DNA of 27,789 nt, taken from a virus. Below, piece after piece: positions 1 to 8,982 of this stretch; positions within the stretch are counted from its first letter, which is position 1; every line of letters starts with the position of its first letter. The notes under the pieces are model-generated. The model was not told the origin of the DNA and searched no databases. It saw only the letters and a program-made list of their open reading frames with translations. A program made the translations under genes and the position numbers. Location of the stretch: positions 1 through 27,789 of the IMG/VR virus record IMGVR_UViG_3300031951_000974. The stretch is one strand, 5' to 3'.

Positions 1-1
1 T

Positions 2-3000
2 GAGCAAGAGAACAAGAAAAAAGCACGAGAGTATAATTCTAATTTAGATAAATCGGCAAAAGAATTTGGTTTATCTGATAAGTCAAAATTGTCAGATTAT
101 AGAAAAAAATGGTGGGAACGTGAAATTTCAAAAGAAGAAAAAAAATCCGGCTTTAAATTTACAAAATCTGAAAAGAGTGGACTTATTAAAAGGTGGGCAG
201 ATGGTGATAAAGGATTTGGTGTAAATGGATTTCAAGACGATAAGAAAAAAGCATGGTTTAGAAACTACGAAAAATCTTCTTTAGAAAAGTCTCAAAAGTC
301 AATGATAAGACCTATTGAGAATACATTCTTAAAAGCTGGAGCACAGACTTTAAAAAGAGCTACTAATTTTGTTGCATCCAATAACCCCGAAACATCTAAA
401 CAGGTAAAAAAAGATGTAGCTACAGCTATAAAAGCAATAAAGGATAGTAAAGATCCTGCTAAATTAGCAAAATTACGTAAAGAACTTGATAGGCTGAAAG
501 AAATTGGAATGGACAATGTAGTTCCTTCCGAAGGTGTGGTTTTTATGTATAAGGGAAAGCCATATAAGTTTACAGGTGCATTTGCTCCTATTAATCAAAT
601 AAATGGTACTTTCAAATTTGACAAACCAAAAGACGAAAAACCAGAAGCAAAGCCAAAAGAAAAATATAAAAAAGAAGCAAAAAAAGACGAAAAGAAAAAA
701 GCAGAAAAGCAACCAAAGAGAACTATAGCAGTATTTGCTGGAAGATTTCAACCATTTCATGCAGGTCACTATAGTGTTTATCAAGAACTTGTCAAAAGAT
801 TTGGAAAAGATAATGTGTATATAGCGTCATCAGATGTAACAGATGAAGTCCGTTCACCATTTAAATTTAGTGAAAAACAGGAAATAATTACATCTATGTT
901 TGATGTACCGAAAGACCATGTTGTTCAAGTTAAAAATCCATATCAGCCCGTAGAAGTATTAAAAGGTGCGGGCAAAGACACGGCATATGTCACGGCTGTT
1001 AGTCAGAAAGATGCAGAACGATTAGACAAAGGTGGTAAATACTTTAAAAATTATGATAAAACGCCTAAAGGAACACATAAAAATTATAAAGAAGAAGGTT
1101 ATTATATAATAGCACCTGAAATGCAACTCAAAGTTAATGGTGGTAATATAAGTGGAACACAATTACGTGCTACGTTCGGTAATGAATTTTTATCAGATAG
1201 TGAAAAAAGAGATATATTTACACAAGTATATGGTAAATTTAACAAAGACATATATAATAAAATAGTTAAAAAAACCACCAAAGCAGAAGAAGCTAAAGTA
1301 GAAATAGAAAAAATTGAAAAACAAAAAAAAACAGCAAAAGCAATAACTAAAAAAACTGACACCGGTAAGAAAGATAAAAAAGAAAAATCGGTAAGTTTAG
1401 ATAAAGATACTCGTAAAAAATTAAAGGATGTACTAAAAACTAAAATAAAAAATCCAGAGACTGGTAATAAAATTTATGTTAGCAGTGCATTAAAATATAA
1501 AAAAGGTAGTAAAGTAAGAAGAGCAGCAGAGGATGAAATTAAAAAAGCATTGAAAACCAAAAATGAGAATTTTCCGGGTGGAGTATTTACTGGGTTAACA
1601 TCGCCGGCCGGATATATAAATGGCGCACCTAACCCAAAACGTGTAAAAAATATGAGAAAGAAACTAAATTCAAAAGAAAAAAAATCGGTTAATGAAAATA
1701 TTTCTTTGGTAGATGAAACTATCTTTAATGAATGGGCTTCCGATTATTTCGGAGAATCGGTCGTAGCAGAAGAAATAAAATCTGTTAATACAAAAGACAC
1801 TAGAAAAATTCAATCGTTAAAAGAAGATTCAGAAATTTATAATCCGATAGCTAGGTATCATGTTTTTAATGATAATGATTCTCCTTTAGTACCATTTTTA
1901 TTCAATATAATACAAGAAGAAGTTCAAGAATACATAGATACGCATTCTATTGATGAAGCGGATGAGGAGGGTGGAAAACCTAAAAAAGAAAAAGAACCCT
2001 CAGAAGCGGAAAAAATGGGTTTAGTATATCGTGGTTATGGTAGATATGCAAAAGATAAATCTGGCCCTATAACTCACAAAAGTGAAGATGGTAAAATTAG
2101 ACCACTAACACCTGCCGAAGCTGAAGAAGAAAACAGAAAAGAAAAAGGTGCAGGAGCCGCACCTAAACCTGCAGCACCGGGCGCATCTGCAGCCGCTGGA
2201 GCAGCTCCTGCTGCCGGACAACCGGCAGCAGCTGGTGCAGGAAAAGAACCTGGCAAAAAAGGTCAACAAAAACCACCCGCACCATCACCACAAGATAGAG
2301 CTCAAAATCCACAGGCAATAAAAGCAGGAGAATTTAAATCAGATGCGGATAAAGCTGAGGAGAAAGAAAAAAAAGAAAAAGCAGAAAAGGAAAAAGAATC
2401 TAAATTTGAAAAAGACGCTGAGGAAAGATTAGCAAAACTATCACCAGAAGAGAGAAAGAAAGCTGAAAAAGCGAGAGAGATAGCTGACAGAGAAAATGCT
2501 GCAAAAGCTCAAATGGAAAAAGAAGAAGCTGAAGCTTTTGATACATTAAAAAACGAAGCCTTTGGATTTAAAAACCCAGATGGTACTAAAAAATCAAAAT
2601 CAAATATAGCTAGAGCAATATTTGGAAATGCAACAAGATTGGTAACAAGAGCTGTAAGTCATACTTTAGGTGGTGTAGCAAATGTACTAACACTTGGTCT
2701 TGTAAAAGGATTTAATCCTAAAAATGTAGGAAAATTAGCAGATAAGATGGCGGCTGGTATTACAAAGTTTGTAACAAATCAGGACAATGCTATGGTCAAA
2801 TTTGCTAAAGCATTTCCGCATAATGTAGCACATACAGTACATCATATAGTAGACACAGTTAAAAGAACAGGAAGTGCTGTAAATAATTTAGCACATCTTA
2901 GACATCCTTTGTCACAAAAACGAACTTGGAAAGATTCACAAGGAAAAGAACATAGTGAACACGTGACACGTGGTGATTTTCAAGAGGAAGTAGTAGTTAG

Positions 3001-5509
3001 AGATCCTAAAACAGGTAAGCCTGAAAGAAATATGTTTGGAATGCCCAAAAAAGTATGGGTAGACAAAGAACAACCAAAAGAACCCGATCGTAACGACCCT
3101 AAGTTTAAAAACGATAAACAATATGAGAAAGAAACTAAAAAGTATGAAAAGGAAAAAGCTAAACACGATTTTTATCAATCAGAAATAGAGGTTCCTAATG
3201 ACCATTTTGATAGTCATAAACCAGAAAGTTCTGATAATCCAAGAACAAAGAAAGTTAAAGCAAAAGATGATGTAATTAAAGAACATGAAGCAAATAAAAA
3301 AGCTTGCGTGAGTATGATGAAGATGGCAGCTATGTCAGTAGCTGCTGCTTACGGTGGCCCGTTCTTAAAAGGATTGATGACTAAAGTTGGAGGAAGTACA
3401 GCTGCATCAGCTACTACATCAACTTTAGCTAAAGGTGCTCAAGCTTTATCAGATGCTGCACATAATGGTATGCAATGGTTGTCTACTCAAGGAAAAATAG
3501 GAGAAATGACAGCACAAGGACTTGCTGCCGCTGGAAAAGGTGCAGCCGCGGCCGGTAAAGTAGCCGGTCACGCAGCAGCTGAAGTTGGGCATCATGTTCT
3601 TCACGTTGGTGAAAAGATAGGCCACACTGCAGCTAGTGTAGCACACGCACCAACCGAAGCATTACATTATGCATTTGACGCAATGGGATTGCATGGTAAA
3701 ATAGTAAATGGTATTTCGTATTTTGGAGGTGAAATGATAGGTCATGGTACATTAGAATCATTAGGATTACACGCTCCAGATGCTGAAAAGATTGGCGGTG
3801 GTGCAATAGGAATGCATTCATTGTTAGGCGCAATATCTGAAAGTGAAAGAGCAGAATATAAGATGATGTCCGAACATTTCAATTATTTAAATAAAACCAT
3901 ATTAGTTGAAGGAAAAAAAGTTGGTGAAGAGGACATGAAAAAAGCATCAAGAAATTCATTAGCTTCGGCTATGTTGATAGCTTCAAAAGCTGCACCAAAG
4001 ATTGAAAAATACGAGATGACTGAAGAGCAATATGCTGAGATGTTAGAAAAAGCTGTTATGTTCAAAAAATTGAAAGAAGGGTCTGATAGAGAACAAGAAA
4101 TAGATAAAACAAAAGATGCAGCAGCTGATATGGCAAAATCTTTTTCTAAAATGTTAAAAGAAGACGCCAGCGAAGCTCAATCACATTCTCGTTTAAAACT
4201 TGTAAAAGAGTTTGTTGAATGGTGTTCAGAAAGACTGAAATTAAAAGAAAGGCCCCGTGTAAAAATTTTAAGTAACAAATCTTTACCAGAAGCAGAACAA
4301 CCTTCATTAGGTGGGTATATTCCGCACATTAAAGAAATATATGTTGTTATGGAGGGAAGACTGATAGCAGATGTTTTAAGAACTATTGCACATGAGATGG
4401 TTCATCATAAACAATATGAAATGAATCTCATAAAGAATATAGAGAATGACGGAAAAACGGGCTCTGAAATTGAAAATAAAGCAAATTCTGTAGCAGGAAT
4501 ACTACTTCGTGAGTATGGTAAACTGCAAAAAAAGATATATACCGAATCAACTCAAAAAAAAAATTCAAATGATAAGGTAAAATCTTCGGAAGAACATTAT
4601 GTACCTACTACTGGTATCTTTAGTAGAAATTTAACTCCACAACAAAAAATAGATAAATTAAATCCTGCCAGAGCAATACAAAAAGCTAAAATTTGGCATA
4701 AAACATTTGCTCATCACAATCCGGAAACCGGTGAGGTTGAATCGAAAAATATGTCAGAAGCAATTGTAGATGATACGATTGACTCTACATTTGCTAAAAT
4801 GAAAGAAAAAATAAAAGCAAGTTATCCATCTTTACAATCGATTAAATACGATACACACGACAAAACTTATACTTTCATTTTTAATAGTGAAAAAGAGGCT
4901 AACACTTTTAGAACAAAATTTAAAGGTACAAAATCTCAAATAGCTCAATTTGATAAAATTGATTATGAGCCAAAACAAAGTCCTAACACCTTTTTTGTAA
5001 AATTTAAAACTCAGTTTAAAGAAGATATAAATTTACCGGTAAATGTTGGAGACACTGTACTAATGGGTAAATTCAAAAATAAAAAAGTAAAAGTAAAAGA
5101 TATTGGTAAGGATCACCACGATATGCCTACAATCAATGGTAGACCAGCGGCAACATTCAGAACTAAAAAAGAATCTTTAAATGAAGTAAGTGCATTAGCT
5201 GGTTCAGATGCTCAGCCAGATGGTGCTTTTTTACCAAAAGGTAAAACTAGAATATTGGGTAGAAATGATAATGTAAACAAAACAGATAAGTGGTTCACAA
5301 ATGGTGGATATACTCAGACTGACTTTCCAACTGCTGATGCAATATTTGGAGATGAGGACGCGGAACTTGTAACAGTTTGGTATAGTCATGAAAATGTACC
5401 AAGACAAGAAGAAAAGCTCAAAACGGATTTCATAAAGGAAACTTTGAACACTAATAAAGAGTATGAAAAATATACCAATAAACTATTGGAAATAATTCGG
5501 AAAAAGTAA
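2..5509 (+). CDS. Giant multidomain virion-type protein with nucleotidyltransferase and metallopeptidase domains (5' partial)
   Basis: The frame is open from base 2, so the gene is cut by the left edge and its true start is outside; 1835 residues are visible. A cytidylyltransferase-fold domain (about 722-1270) has the GRFQPFHAGH signature (HxGH at 758-769), a SPFKFSEK stretch and ISGTQLR (1148-1168); this set resembles NadM/NadR-type NMN adenylyltransferases. A Pro/Ala-rich linker lies near 2145-2270. Ala/Gly/His-rich amphipathic segments span about 2590-2900 and 3300-3700. A zincin domain carries HEMVH (4391-4405) with a downstream ENKAN glutamate (4472) as likely third ligand. A small domain with GDTVLMGKFKNKKVK follows at about 5040-5160, then a C-terminal domain. 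Lys/Glu-rich linkers separate the modules, and several (L/I)xE sites that a gp21 protease could cut lie in them. The function of the whole is unknown; an internal head protein delivered with the DNA is my inference. Confidence 0.8.
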   Translation, partial: EQENKKKAREYNSNLDKSAKEFGLSDKSKLSDYRKKWWEREISKEEKKSGFKFTKSEKSGLIKRWADGDKGFGVNGFQDDKKKAWFRNYEKSSLEKSQKSMIRPIENTFLKAGAQTLKRATNFVASNNPETSKQVKKDVATAIKAIKDSKDPAKLAKLRKELDRLKEIGMDNVVPSEGVVFMYKGKPYKFTGAFAPINQINGTFKFDKPKDEKPEAKPKEKYKKEAKKDEKKKAEKQPKRTIAVFAGRFQPFHAGHYSVYQELVKRFGKDNVYIASSDVTDEVRSPFKFSEKQEIITSMFDVPKDHVVQVKNPYQPVEVLKGAGKDTAYVTAVSQKDAERLDKGGKYFKNYDKTPKGTHKNYKEEGYYIIAPEMQLKVNGGNISGTQLRATFGNEFLSDSEKRDIFTQVYGKFNKDIYNKIVKKTTKAEEAKVEIEKIEKQKKTAKAITKKTDTGKKDKKEKSVSLDKDTRKKLKDVLKTKIKNPETGNKIYVSSALKYKKGSKVRRAAEDEIKKALKTKNENFPGGVFTGLTSPAGYINGAPNPKRVKNMRKKLNSKEKKSVNENISLVDETIFNEWASDYFGESVVAEEIKSVNTKDTRKIQSLKEDSEIYNPIARYHVFNDNDSPLVPFLFNIIQEEVQEYIDTHSIDEADEEGGKPKKEKEPSEAEKMGLVYRGYGRYAKDKSGPITHKSEDGKIRPLTPAEAEEENRKEKGAGAAPKPAAPGASAAAGAAPAAGQPAAAGAGKEPGKKGQQKPPAPSPQDRAQNPQAIKAGEFKSDADKAEEKEKKEKAEKEKESKFEKDAEERLAKLSPEERKKAEKAREIADRENAAKAQMEKEEAEAFDTLKNEAFGFKNPDGTKKSKSNIARAIFGNATRLVTRAVSHTLGGVANVLTLGLVKGFNPKNVGKLADKMAAGITKFVTNQDNAMVKFAKAFPHNVAHTVHHIVDTVKRTGSAVNNLAHLRHPLSQKRTWKDSQGKEHSEHVTRGDFQEEVVVRDPKTGKPERNMFGMPKKVWVDKEQPKEPDRNDPKFKNDKQYEKETKKYEKEKAKHDFYQSEIEVPNDHFDSHKPESSDNPRTKKVKAKDDVIKEHEANKKACVSMMKMAAMSVAAAYGGPFLKGLMTKVGGSTAASATTSTLAKGAQALSDAAHNGMQWLSTQGKIGEMTAQGLAAAGKGAAAAGKVAGHAAAEVGHHVLHVGEKIGHTAASVAHAPTEALHYAFDAMGLHGKIVNGISYFGGEMIGHGTLESLGLHAPDAEKIGGGAIGMHSLLGAISESERAEYKMMSEHFNYLNKTILVEGKKVGEEDMKKASRNSLASAMLIASKAAPKIEKYEMTEEQYAEMLEKAVMFKKLKEGSDREQEIDKTKDAAADMAKSFSKMLKEDASEAQSHSRLKLVKEFVEWCSERLKLKERPRVKILSNKSLPEAEQPSLGGYIPHIKEIYVVMEGRLIADVLRTIAHEMVHHKQYEMNLIKNIENDGKTGSEIENKANSVAGILLREYGKLQKKIYTESTQKKNSNDKVKSSEEHYVPTTGIFSRNLTPQQKIDKLNPARAIQKAKIWHKTFAHHNPETGEVESKNMSEAIVDDTIDSTFAKMKEKIKASYPSLQSIKYDTHDKTYTFIFNSEKEANTFRTKFKGTKSQIAQFDKIDYEPKQSPNTFFVKFKTQFKEDINLPVNVGDTVLMGKFKNKKVKVKDIGKDHHDMPTINGRPAATFRTKKESLNEVSALAGSDAQPDGAFLPKGKTRILGRNDNVNKTDKWFTNGGYTQTDFPTADAIFGDEDAELVTVWYSHENVPRQEEKLKTDFIKETLNTNKEYEKYTNKLLEIIRKK

Positions 5510-5511
5510 TA

Positions 5512-5521
5512 TATATTTATA
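5512..5521 (+). promoter_or_regulatory. Putative late promoter motif TATATTTATA
   Basis: TATATTTATA lies just after the giant gene stop and 22 bases before the ATG at 5544. It is one of several TATAYTTATA copies before transcription-unit starts in this window. No -35 element is evident, as in T4-type late promoters. Confidence 0.5.
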
Positions 5522-5543
5522 TACAGGTTACAAACAATTTATT

Positions 5544-6212
5544 ATGGCAAAAAGAAAATCATTTGAAGAAAAAAATAAGTACATTCATCCAACTCGCAAA
5601 AAAGTCATAGACACTGTTTTTGGTAGAGATGGTAACACTCAAAAAACATTTGGTTACGAAGGTGATGAGTTAAAGAAAAGAGAAATAGGAGAAACATGGA
5701 CTGACTCAAGTGGGGTAACATGGGAACAAAAAGATGGATATAAAACCACAGTTAGTAAATTAGATGATGTCAGACAATATCTTTCTTCATTAAAAGAATG
5801 CAAAGGTACAGATTGTCAGACTAAAATATTTTCTAAAATAGACAAAAAAATAATAATAAAAACAGGAATGTGCGTTGATTGTTTACAAAAATATGAAACA
5901 CAACTAAAAGTAGATGGGACATATCCGTTTTATGAGGATTACAAAATGACTCGTAATAAACTAGCTTATGCTAGAGAATTGAAGCAAAGATATGAAGCTG
6001 CTCTAGATGGTATTAAAGATACTATTGAATTTGTAAACGAAAGAGGTGAAATTGAAACATGGAAATGGGAAATTGAACCAGAAAAAGTTCGTCAAGATTT
6101 AATTAATGATATTCAACAGGTTTCGCATGCAATAGAATTATTGATAGAAAGAAAAGCTAAACTTGAAGATAAGTTAGTTGAACTAAAGCATTCCGAACTA
6201 ATAGTAAAATAA
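5544..6212 (+). CDS. Possible small terminase subunit (gp16 position)
   Basis: This 222-residue soluble protein overlaps the large terminase start by one base (TAATG), so the two are probably translationally coupled. I do not recognise the sequence itself. The middle holds two cysteine pairs, CKGTDC and CVDC about 30 residues apart, which could form a zinc ribbon. The C-terminal half (about residues 125-220) is a charged helical, probably coiled-coil region. Position directly before terL and a helical oligomerisation region fit a small terminase subunit, which recognises DNA and regulates the motor. T4 gp16 is shorter (164 residues) and I see no clear helix-turn-helix, so a different packaging or head function is possible. 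The start ATG has no Shine-Dalgarno sequence. Confidence 0.5.
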   Translation: MAKRKSFEEKNKYIHPTRKKVIDTVFGRDGNTQKTFGYEGDELKKREIGETWTDSSGVTWEQKDGYKTTVSKLDDVRQYLSSLKECKGTDCQTKIFSKIDKKIIIKTGMCVDCLQKYETQLKVDGTYPFYEDYKMTRNKLAYARELKQRYEAALDGIKDTIEFVNERGEIETWKWEIEPEKVRQDLINDIQQVSHAIELLIERKAKLEDKLVELKHSELIVK

Positions 6213-7822
6213 TGGCAGTTCAAGGTCAACCACAAAAAACTCTTAAAGAGATAATCGCAGATGAATATCGTAGATGTGCGTTAGACCCTATACATTTTAT
6301 GAAAAAGTATTGTGTCATTCAACATCCGACACGAGGAAAGATACCTTTTCATTTATATCCGTTTCAAGAAAATTGTATGAACGATTTTAAAAATAATCGT
6401 TTTAATATCATTCTAAAATCACGTCAGCTCGGATTATCAACACTTTCAGCAGGATACATACTTTGGAAAATGCTATTTAACGAAGATTTTAATGCACTAG
6501 TTATTGCTACCAAAGTAACAGTAGCAAAAAATCTTGTTGAAAAAGTTCGTGTCATGCACGACCTTCTTCCTATATGGTTGAGGGATGGAAATAACGCATC
6601 GGTTGAAGATAACAAACTATCACTTAAATTAAAAAATGGTTCACAAGTAAAAGCAATTGCAAGTTCCCCTGACGCAGGTCGTTCTGAAGCATTGTCTCTT
6701 CTTGTAGTGGACGAAGCAGCATTTATTCGTGACATTGATGAAATATGGTTATCAGCACAATCAACACTTTCAACAGGTGGTAGTGCAATTGTACTTTCTA
6801 CTCCAAATGGTGTTGGTAATTGGTTTCATAAAATGTGGGTTGAGGGTGAAAACCAAACAAACGGATTTAACAATATCAAACTACATTGGACAGTCCATCC
6901 CGAAAGAAATCAAGAATGGAGAGACGAGCAGACACGAGTATTAGGAATAAAAGGAGCAGCACAAGAATGTGATTGTGACTTTGTGAGTTCTGGTGATACT
7001 GTCATTGACCCACAATTATTAATGTGGTATAAAGAAACTTATGTAATGGAGCCTGTAGAAAAACGTGGATTTGATGGAAATCTTTGGGTATGGGAGCATC
7101 CAAACTATAGTCGTCAGTATATGGTTGTGGCTGACGTTGCTAGAGGTGATGGTAGTGACTTTTCAACGGCACAGGTCATAGACATTGAAGATTGTTCACA
7201 AGTAGCAGAATATCGTGGCAAACTTGAAACCAAAGATTTTGGTAACTTTTTAACAGCACTTGCGACTGAATATAATAATGCTTTACTTGTAGTAGAAAAT
7301 TCAAATGTAGGATGGGCAACAATTCAACAAATCATAGACAGAGGTTATGGTAACCTATTTTATATGAGTAATGATTTAAGATACATAGATGTTGAACGTC
7401 AAATAACGAATAAACATTATAGAGAAGAAAGACAGATGGTTGCTGGTTTTTCAACCACGTCAAGAACTCGTCCACTTATTATCTCATCATTAGACACCTA
7501 TATAAATAATAAAGATATTCTAATCAGATCATCTCGTCTTGTAGAAGAGTTATTTACTTTTATTTGGAATGCGGGAAGAGCAGAAGCAATGAAAGGATAC
7601 AATGACGACTTAACTATGGCAATGGCAATCGGATTGTGGGTTCGTAATACAGCATTACGTCTTCGTCAAGAGGGAATAGATTTAACAAAAAGTATGTTAG
7701 GTGCATCTCACATTCAAAAACATATAGGAATGTATACTGGAAATATGGCAAATGGTAGTCCATACGAAATTGCAACCGGGAAAAATAATGAAAAAGAGAA
7801 TATAACTTGGTTACTTGGTTAA
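6212..7822 (+). CDS. terL: Large terminase subunit (T4 gp17-like), ATPase and nuclease
   Basis: This 536-residue protein is the DNA-packaging motor that docks on the portal, translocates DNA with ATP and cuts the concatemer. The ATPase half shows a Walker A-type loop SRQLGLST (residues 70-77), Walker B LLVVDE (163-168) and coupling motif LSTPNG (195-200). The RNase H-fold nuclease half shows the acidic metal ligands: D308 in ADVARGDGSD, E362 in VVENSN and D465/D466 in GYNDDLT. Length is a little below T4 gp17 (610). All catalytic positions are present, so it should be active. It follows the putative small subunit with a one-base overlap and has no Shine-Dalgarno sequence. Confidence 0.97.
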   Translation: MAVQGQPQKTLKEIIADEYRRCALDPIHFMKKYCVIQHPTRGKIPFHLYPFQENCMNDFKNNRFNIILKSRQLGLSTLSAGYILWKMLFNEDFNALVIATKVTVAKNLVEKVRVMHDLLPIWLRDGNNASVEDNKLSLKLKNGSQVKAIASSPDAGRSEALSLLVVDEAAFIRDIDEIWLSAQSTLSTGGSAIVLSTPNGVGNWFHKMWVEGENQTNGFNNIKLHWTVHPERNQEWRDEQTRVLGIKGAAQECDCDFVSSGDTVIDPQLLMWYKETYVMEPVEKRGFDGNLWVWEHPNYSRQYMVVADVARGDGSDFSTAQVIDIEDCSQVAEYRGKLETKDFGNFLTALATEYNNALLVVENSNVGWATIQQIIDRGYGNLFYMSNDLRYIDVERQITNKHYREERQMVAGFSTTSRTRPLIISSLDTYINNKDILIRSSRLVEELFTFIWNAGRAEAMKGYNDDLTMAMAIGLWVRNTALRLRQEGIDLTKSMLGASHIQKHIGMYTGNMANGSPYEIATGKNNEKENITWLLG

Positions 7823-7828
7823 ATTCTT

Positions 7829-7838
7829 TATACTTATA
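7829..7838 (+). promoter_or_regulatory. Putative late promoter motif TATACTTATA
   Basis: TATACTTATA sits between the terL stop and the ATG at 7843, with only four bases between motif and start codon. If it works as a -10 element, transcription would begin at or inside the start codon, giving a leaderless message for the next gene. Confidence 0.45.
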
Positions 7839-7842
7839 CAGT

Positions 7843-8532
7843 ATGAATGAAGATCTTCGTAAATGGTTTAAACAAAAATGGGTAAACATCGGCAAAAAAG
7901 TTGATGGTAAACATCCTCCATGCGGAACATCTGGTGAAAAGAGTGGATATGCAAAATGTGTACCTGCGGCAAAAGCAGCAGGTATGACTAAAAAAGAAAA
8001 AGAATCCGCAACTAAAAGAAAGAGAGCAGCTCAAAACAAAGCAGATAGGGGTGGTAAAGAATCAGGTAGCCAAGGTAAAAAACCAATATACGTTAGTACA
8101 AAACCACAAAACGAAGATTGGACAAAAAAATATAAAAAAAGTATTGACTGTAACAACCCCAAAGGATTTAGTCAAAAAGCACATTGTGCCGGTAGAAAAG
8201 CAAGACAAGCTGGTAAAAATACAAAATCAAAATCCGTGAACGAAATGAATATTGAAGAAAAGTTAAACTTATTTTTAGAAAAGAATTGTCCGACAGATGC
8301 GGCTAAATGGTCAGCTTCTAAAGCGGCTGCCAAGAAAAAATTTGATGTATATCCTTCAGCGTATGCAAATGGTTGGGCTGCAAAAAACTACAAATCTAAA
8401 GGTGGTGGTTGGAAAAAATGTAATGAAGGTGATATGAATGGATTGTGCGAAGAGTGTTGGAAAGGATATACTGCCGTTGGTGGTAAAATGAAAAATGGAA
8501 AAATGGTTCCAAATTGTGTACCTAATAAATAA
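7843..8532 (+). CDS. Conserved Lys- and Cys-rich phage protein (DUF5872-like C-terminal part)
   Basis: This is a 229-residue, very basic protein. The start is set at the ATG giving MNEDLRKWFK; an in-frame TTG 12 codons earlier lies inside terL and upstream of the promoter motif. The N-terminal part (WVNIGKK, HPPCG, YAKCVPAAKAAGMTKKEK) and the C-terminal part (KKKFDVYPSAYANGWAAKNY followed by Lys/Gly) resemble small domains that I recall from T4-type marine phages and some giant viruses, the latter annotated as DUF5872. About ten cysteines are spread over four clusters (PCG/KCV, DCNN/HCAG, KCNE/LCEECW, NCV), which suggests metal or nucleic-acid binding. The function is not known. It sits between terminase and portal, where T4 has its sheath and tube genes. 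Confidence 0.7.
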   Translation: MNEDLRKWFKQKWVNIGKKVDGKHPPCGTSGEKSGYAKCVPAAKAAGMTKKEKESATKRKRAAQNKADRGGKESGSQGKKPIYVSTKPQNEDWTKKYKKSIDCNNPKGFSQKAHCAGRKARQAGKNTKSKSVNEMNIEEKLNLFLEKNCPTDAAKWSASKAAAKKKFDVYPSAYANGWAAKNYKSKGGGWKKCNEGDMNGLCEECWKGYTAVGGKMKNGKMVPNCVPNK

Positions 8533-8547
8533 TAAAACTATTTAATT

Positions 8548-8982
8548 ATGAAAAAAGTAAAAAAAGAAAGTCATAACGTAGTAGACCATCCAAATCGTAG
8601 GGATACGGATGTTGATATAAATTATGGTCAAGTTGAGCCATATGAATATGATGTTGAAAATCACGATGACGTAAAAGATTTTATAATTTTTATGCGTGAA
8701 TATACAAAACAATTAAATGAAGCTGGTTGTGGTTGTGTTTTTGAAGCTGAGTATCAAGGTCGTAAAGTTAAGCTTGGAAAGCCAATGGCTGGTGATGTTA
8801 AAAAATTTAAGGTATATGTAAAGAATCCACAAGGAAATGTTGTAAAAGTAAATTTCGGTCAAAAAGGTGTCAAAATTAAAAAAAATAACCCTGGCAGAAG
8901 AGCAAATTTTAGAGCAAGACATAATTGTGATAATCCAGGCCCAAGACATAAAGCTAGATATTGGTCTTGTAGAAAATGGTAA
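8548..8982 (+). CDS. Conserved phage protein with RARHxC...YWSCRxW C-terminus
   Basis: This is a 144-residue protein. The first 65 residues are acidic and probably poorly ordered (DTDVDINYGQVEPYEYDVEN). The rest is a compact basic domain: GRKVKLGKPMAGDVKKFKVY, then NPQGNVVKVNFG, then RARHNCDNPG and a final YWSCRKW. I recall this C-terminal signature from many environmental T4-type phages, where it stands alone or is attached to other head genes, without an assigned function. Two conserved Cys, a His and the aromatic C-terminus suggest a small metal-binding fold. It is 15 bases after the previous stop and before the portal gene, so probably co-expressed with head genes. Confidence 0.75.
   Translation: MKKVKKESHNVVDHPNRRDTDVDINYGQVEPYEYDVENHDDVKDFIIFMREYTKQLNEAGCGCVFEAEYQGRKVKLGKPMAGDVKKFKVYVKNPQGNVVKVNFGQKGVKIKKNNPGRRANFRARHNCDNPGPRHKARYWSCRKW

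Noticed and set aside
89-91. TTG as start codon of the giant gene
   Set aside because: The frame is open without a stop from base 2, and the sequence before it has the same Lys/Glu-rich character, so the gene is cut by the window edge.
2145-2270. Collagen-like or membrane region in the giant protein
   Set aside because: It is a Pro/Ala/Gly linker without regular Gly-X-Y register and is not hydrophobic enough to span a membrane.
7807-7842. TTG start giving a 12-residue extension of the Lys/Cys-rich protein
   Set aside because: It lies inside the end of terL and upstream of the promoter motif; the ATG at 7843 gives the family-like N-terminus.
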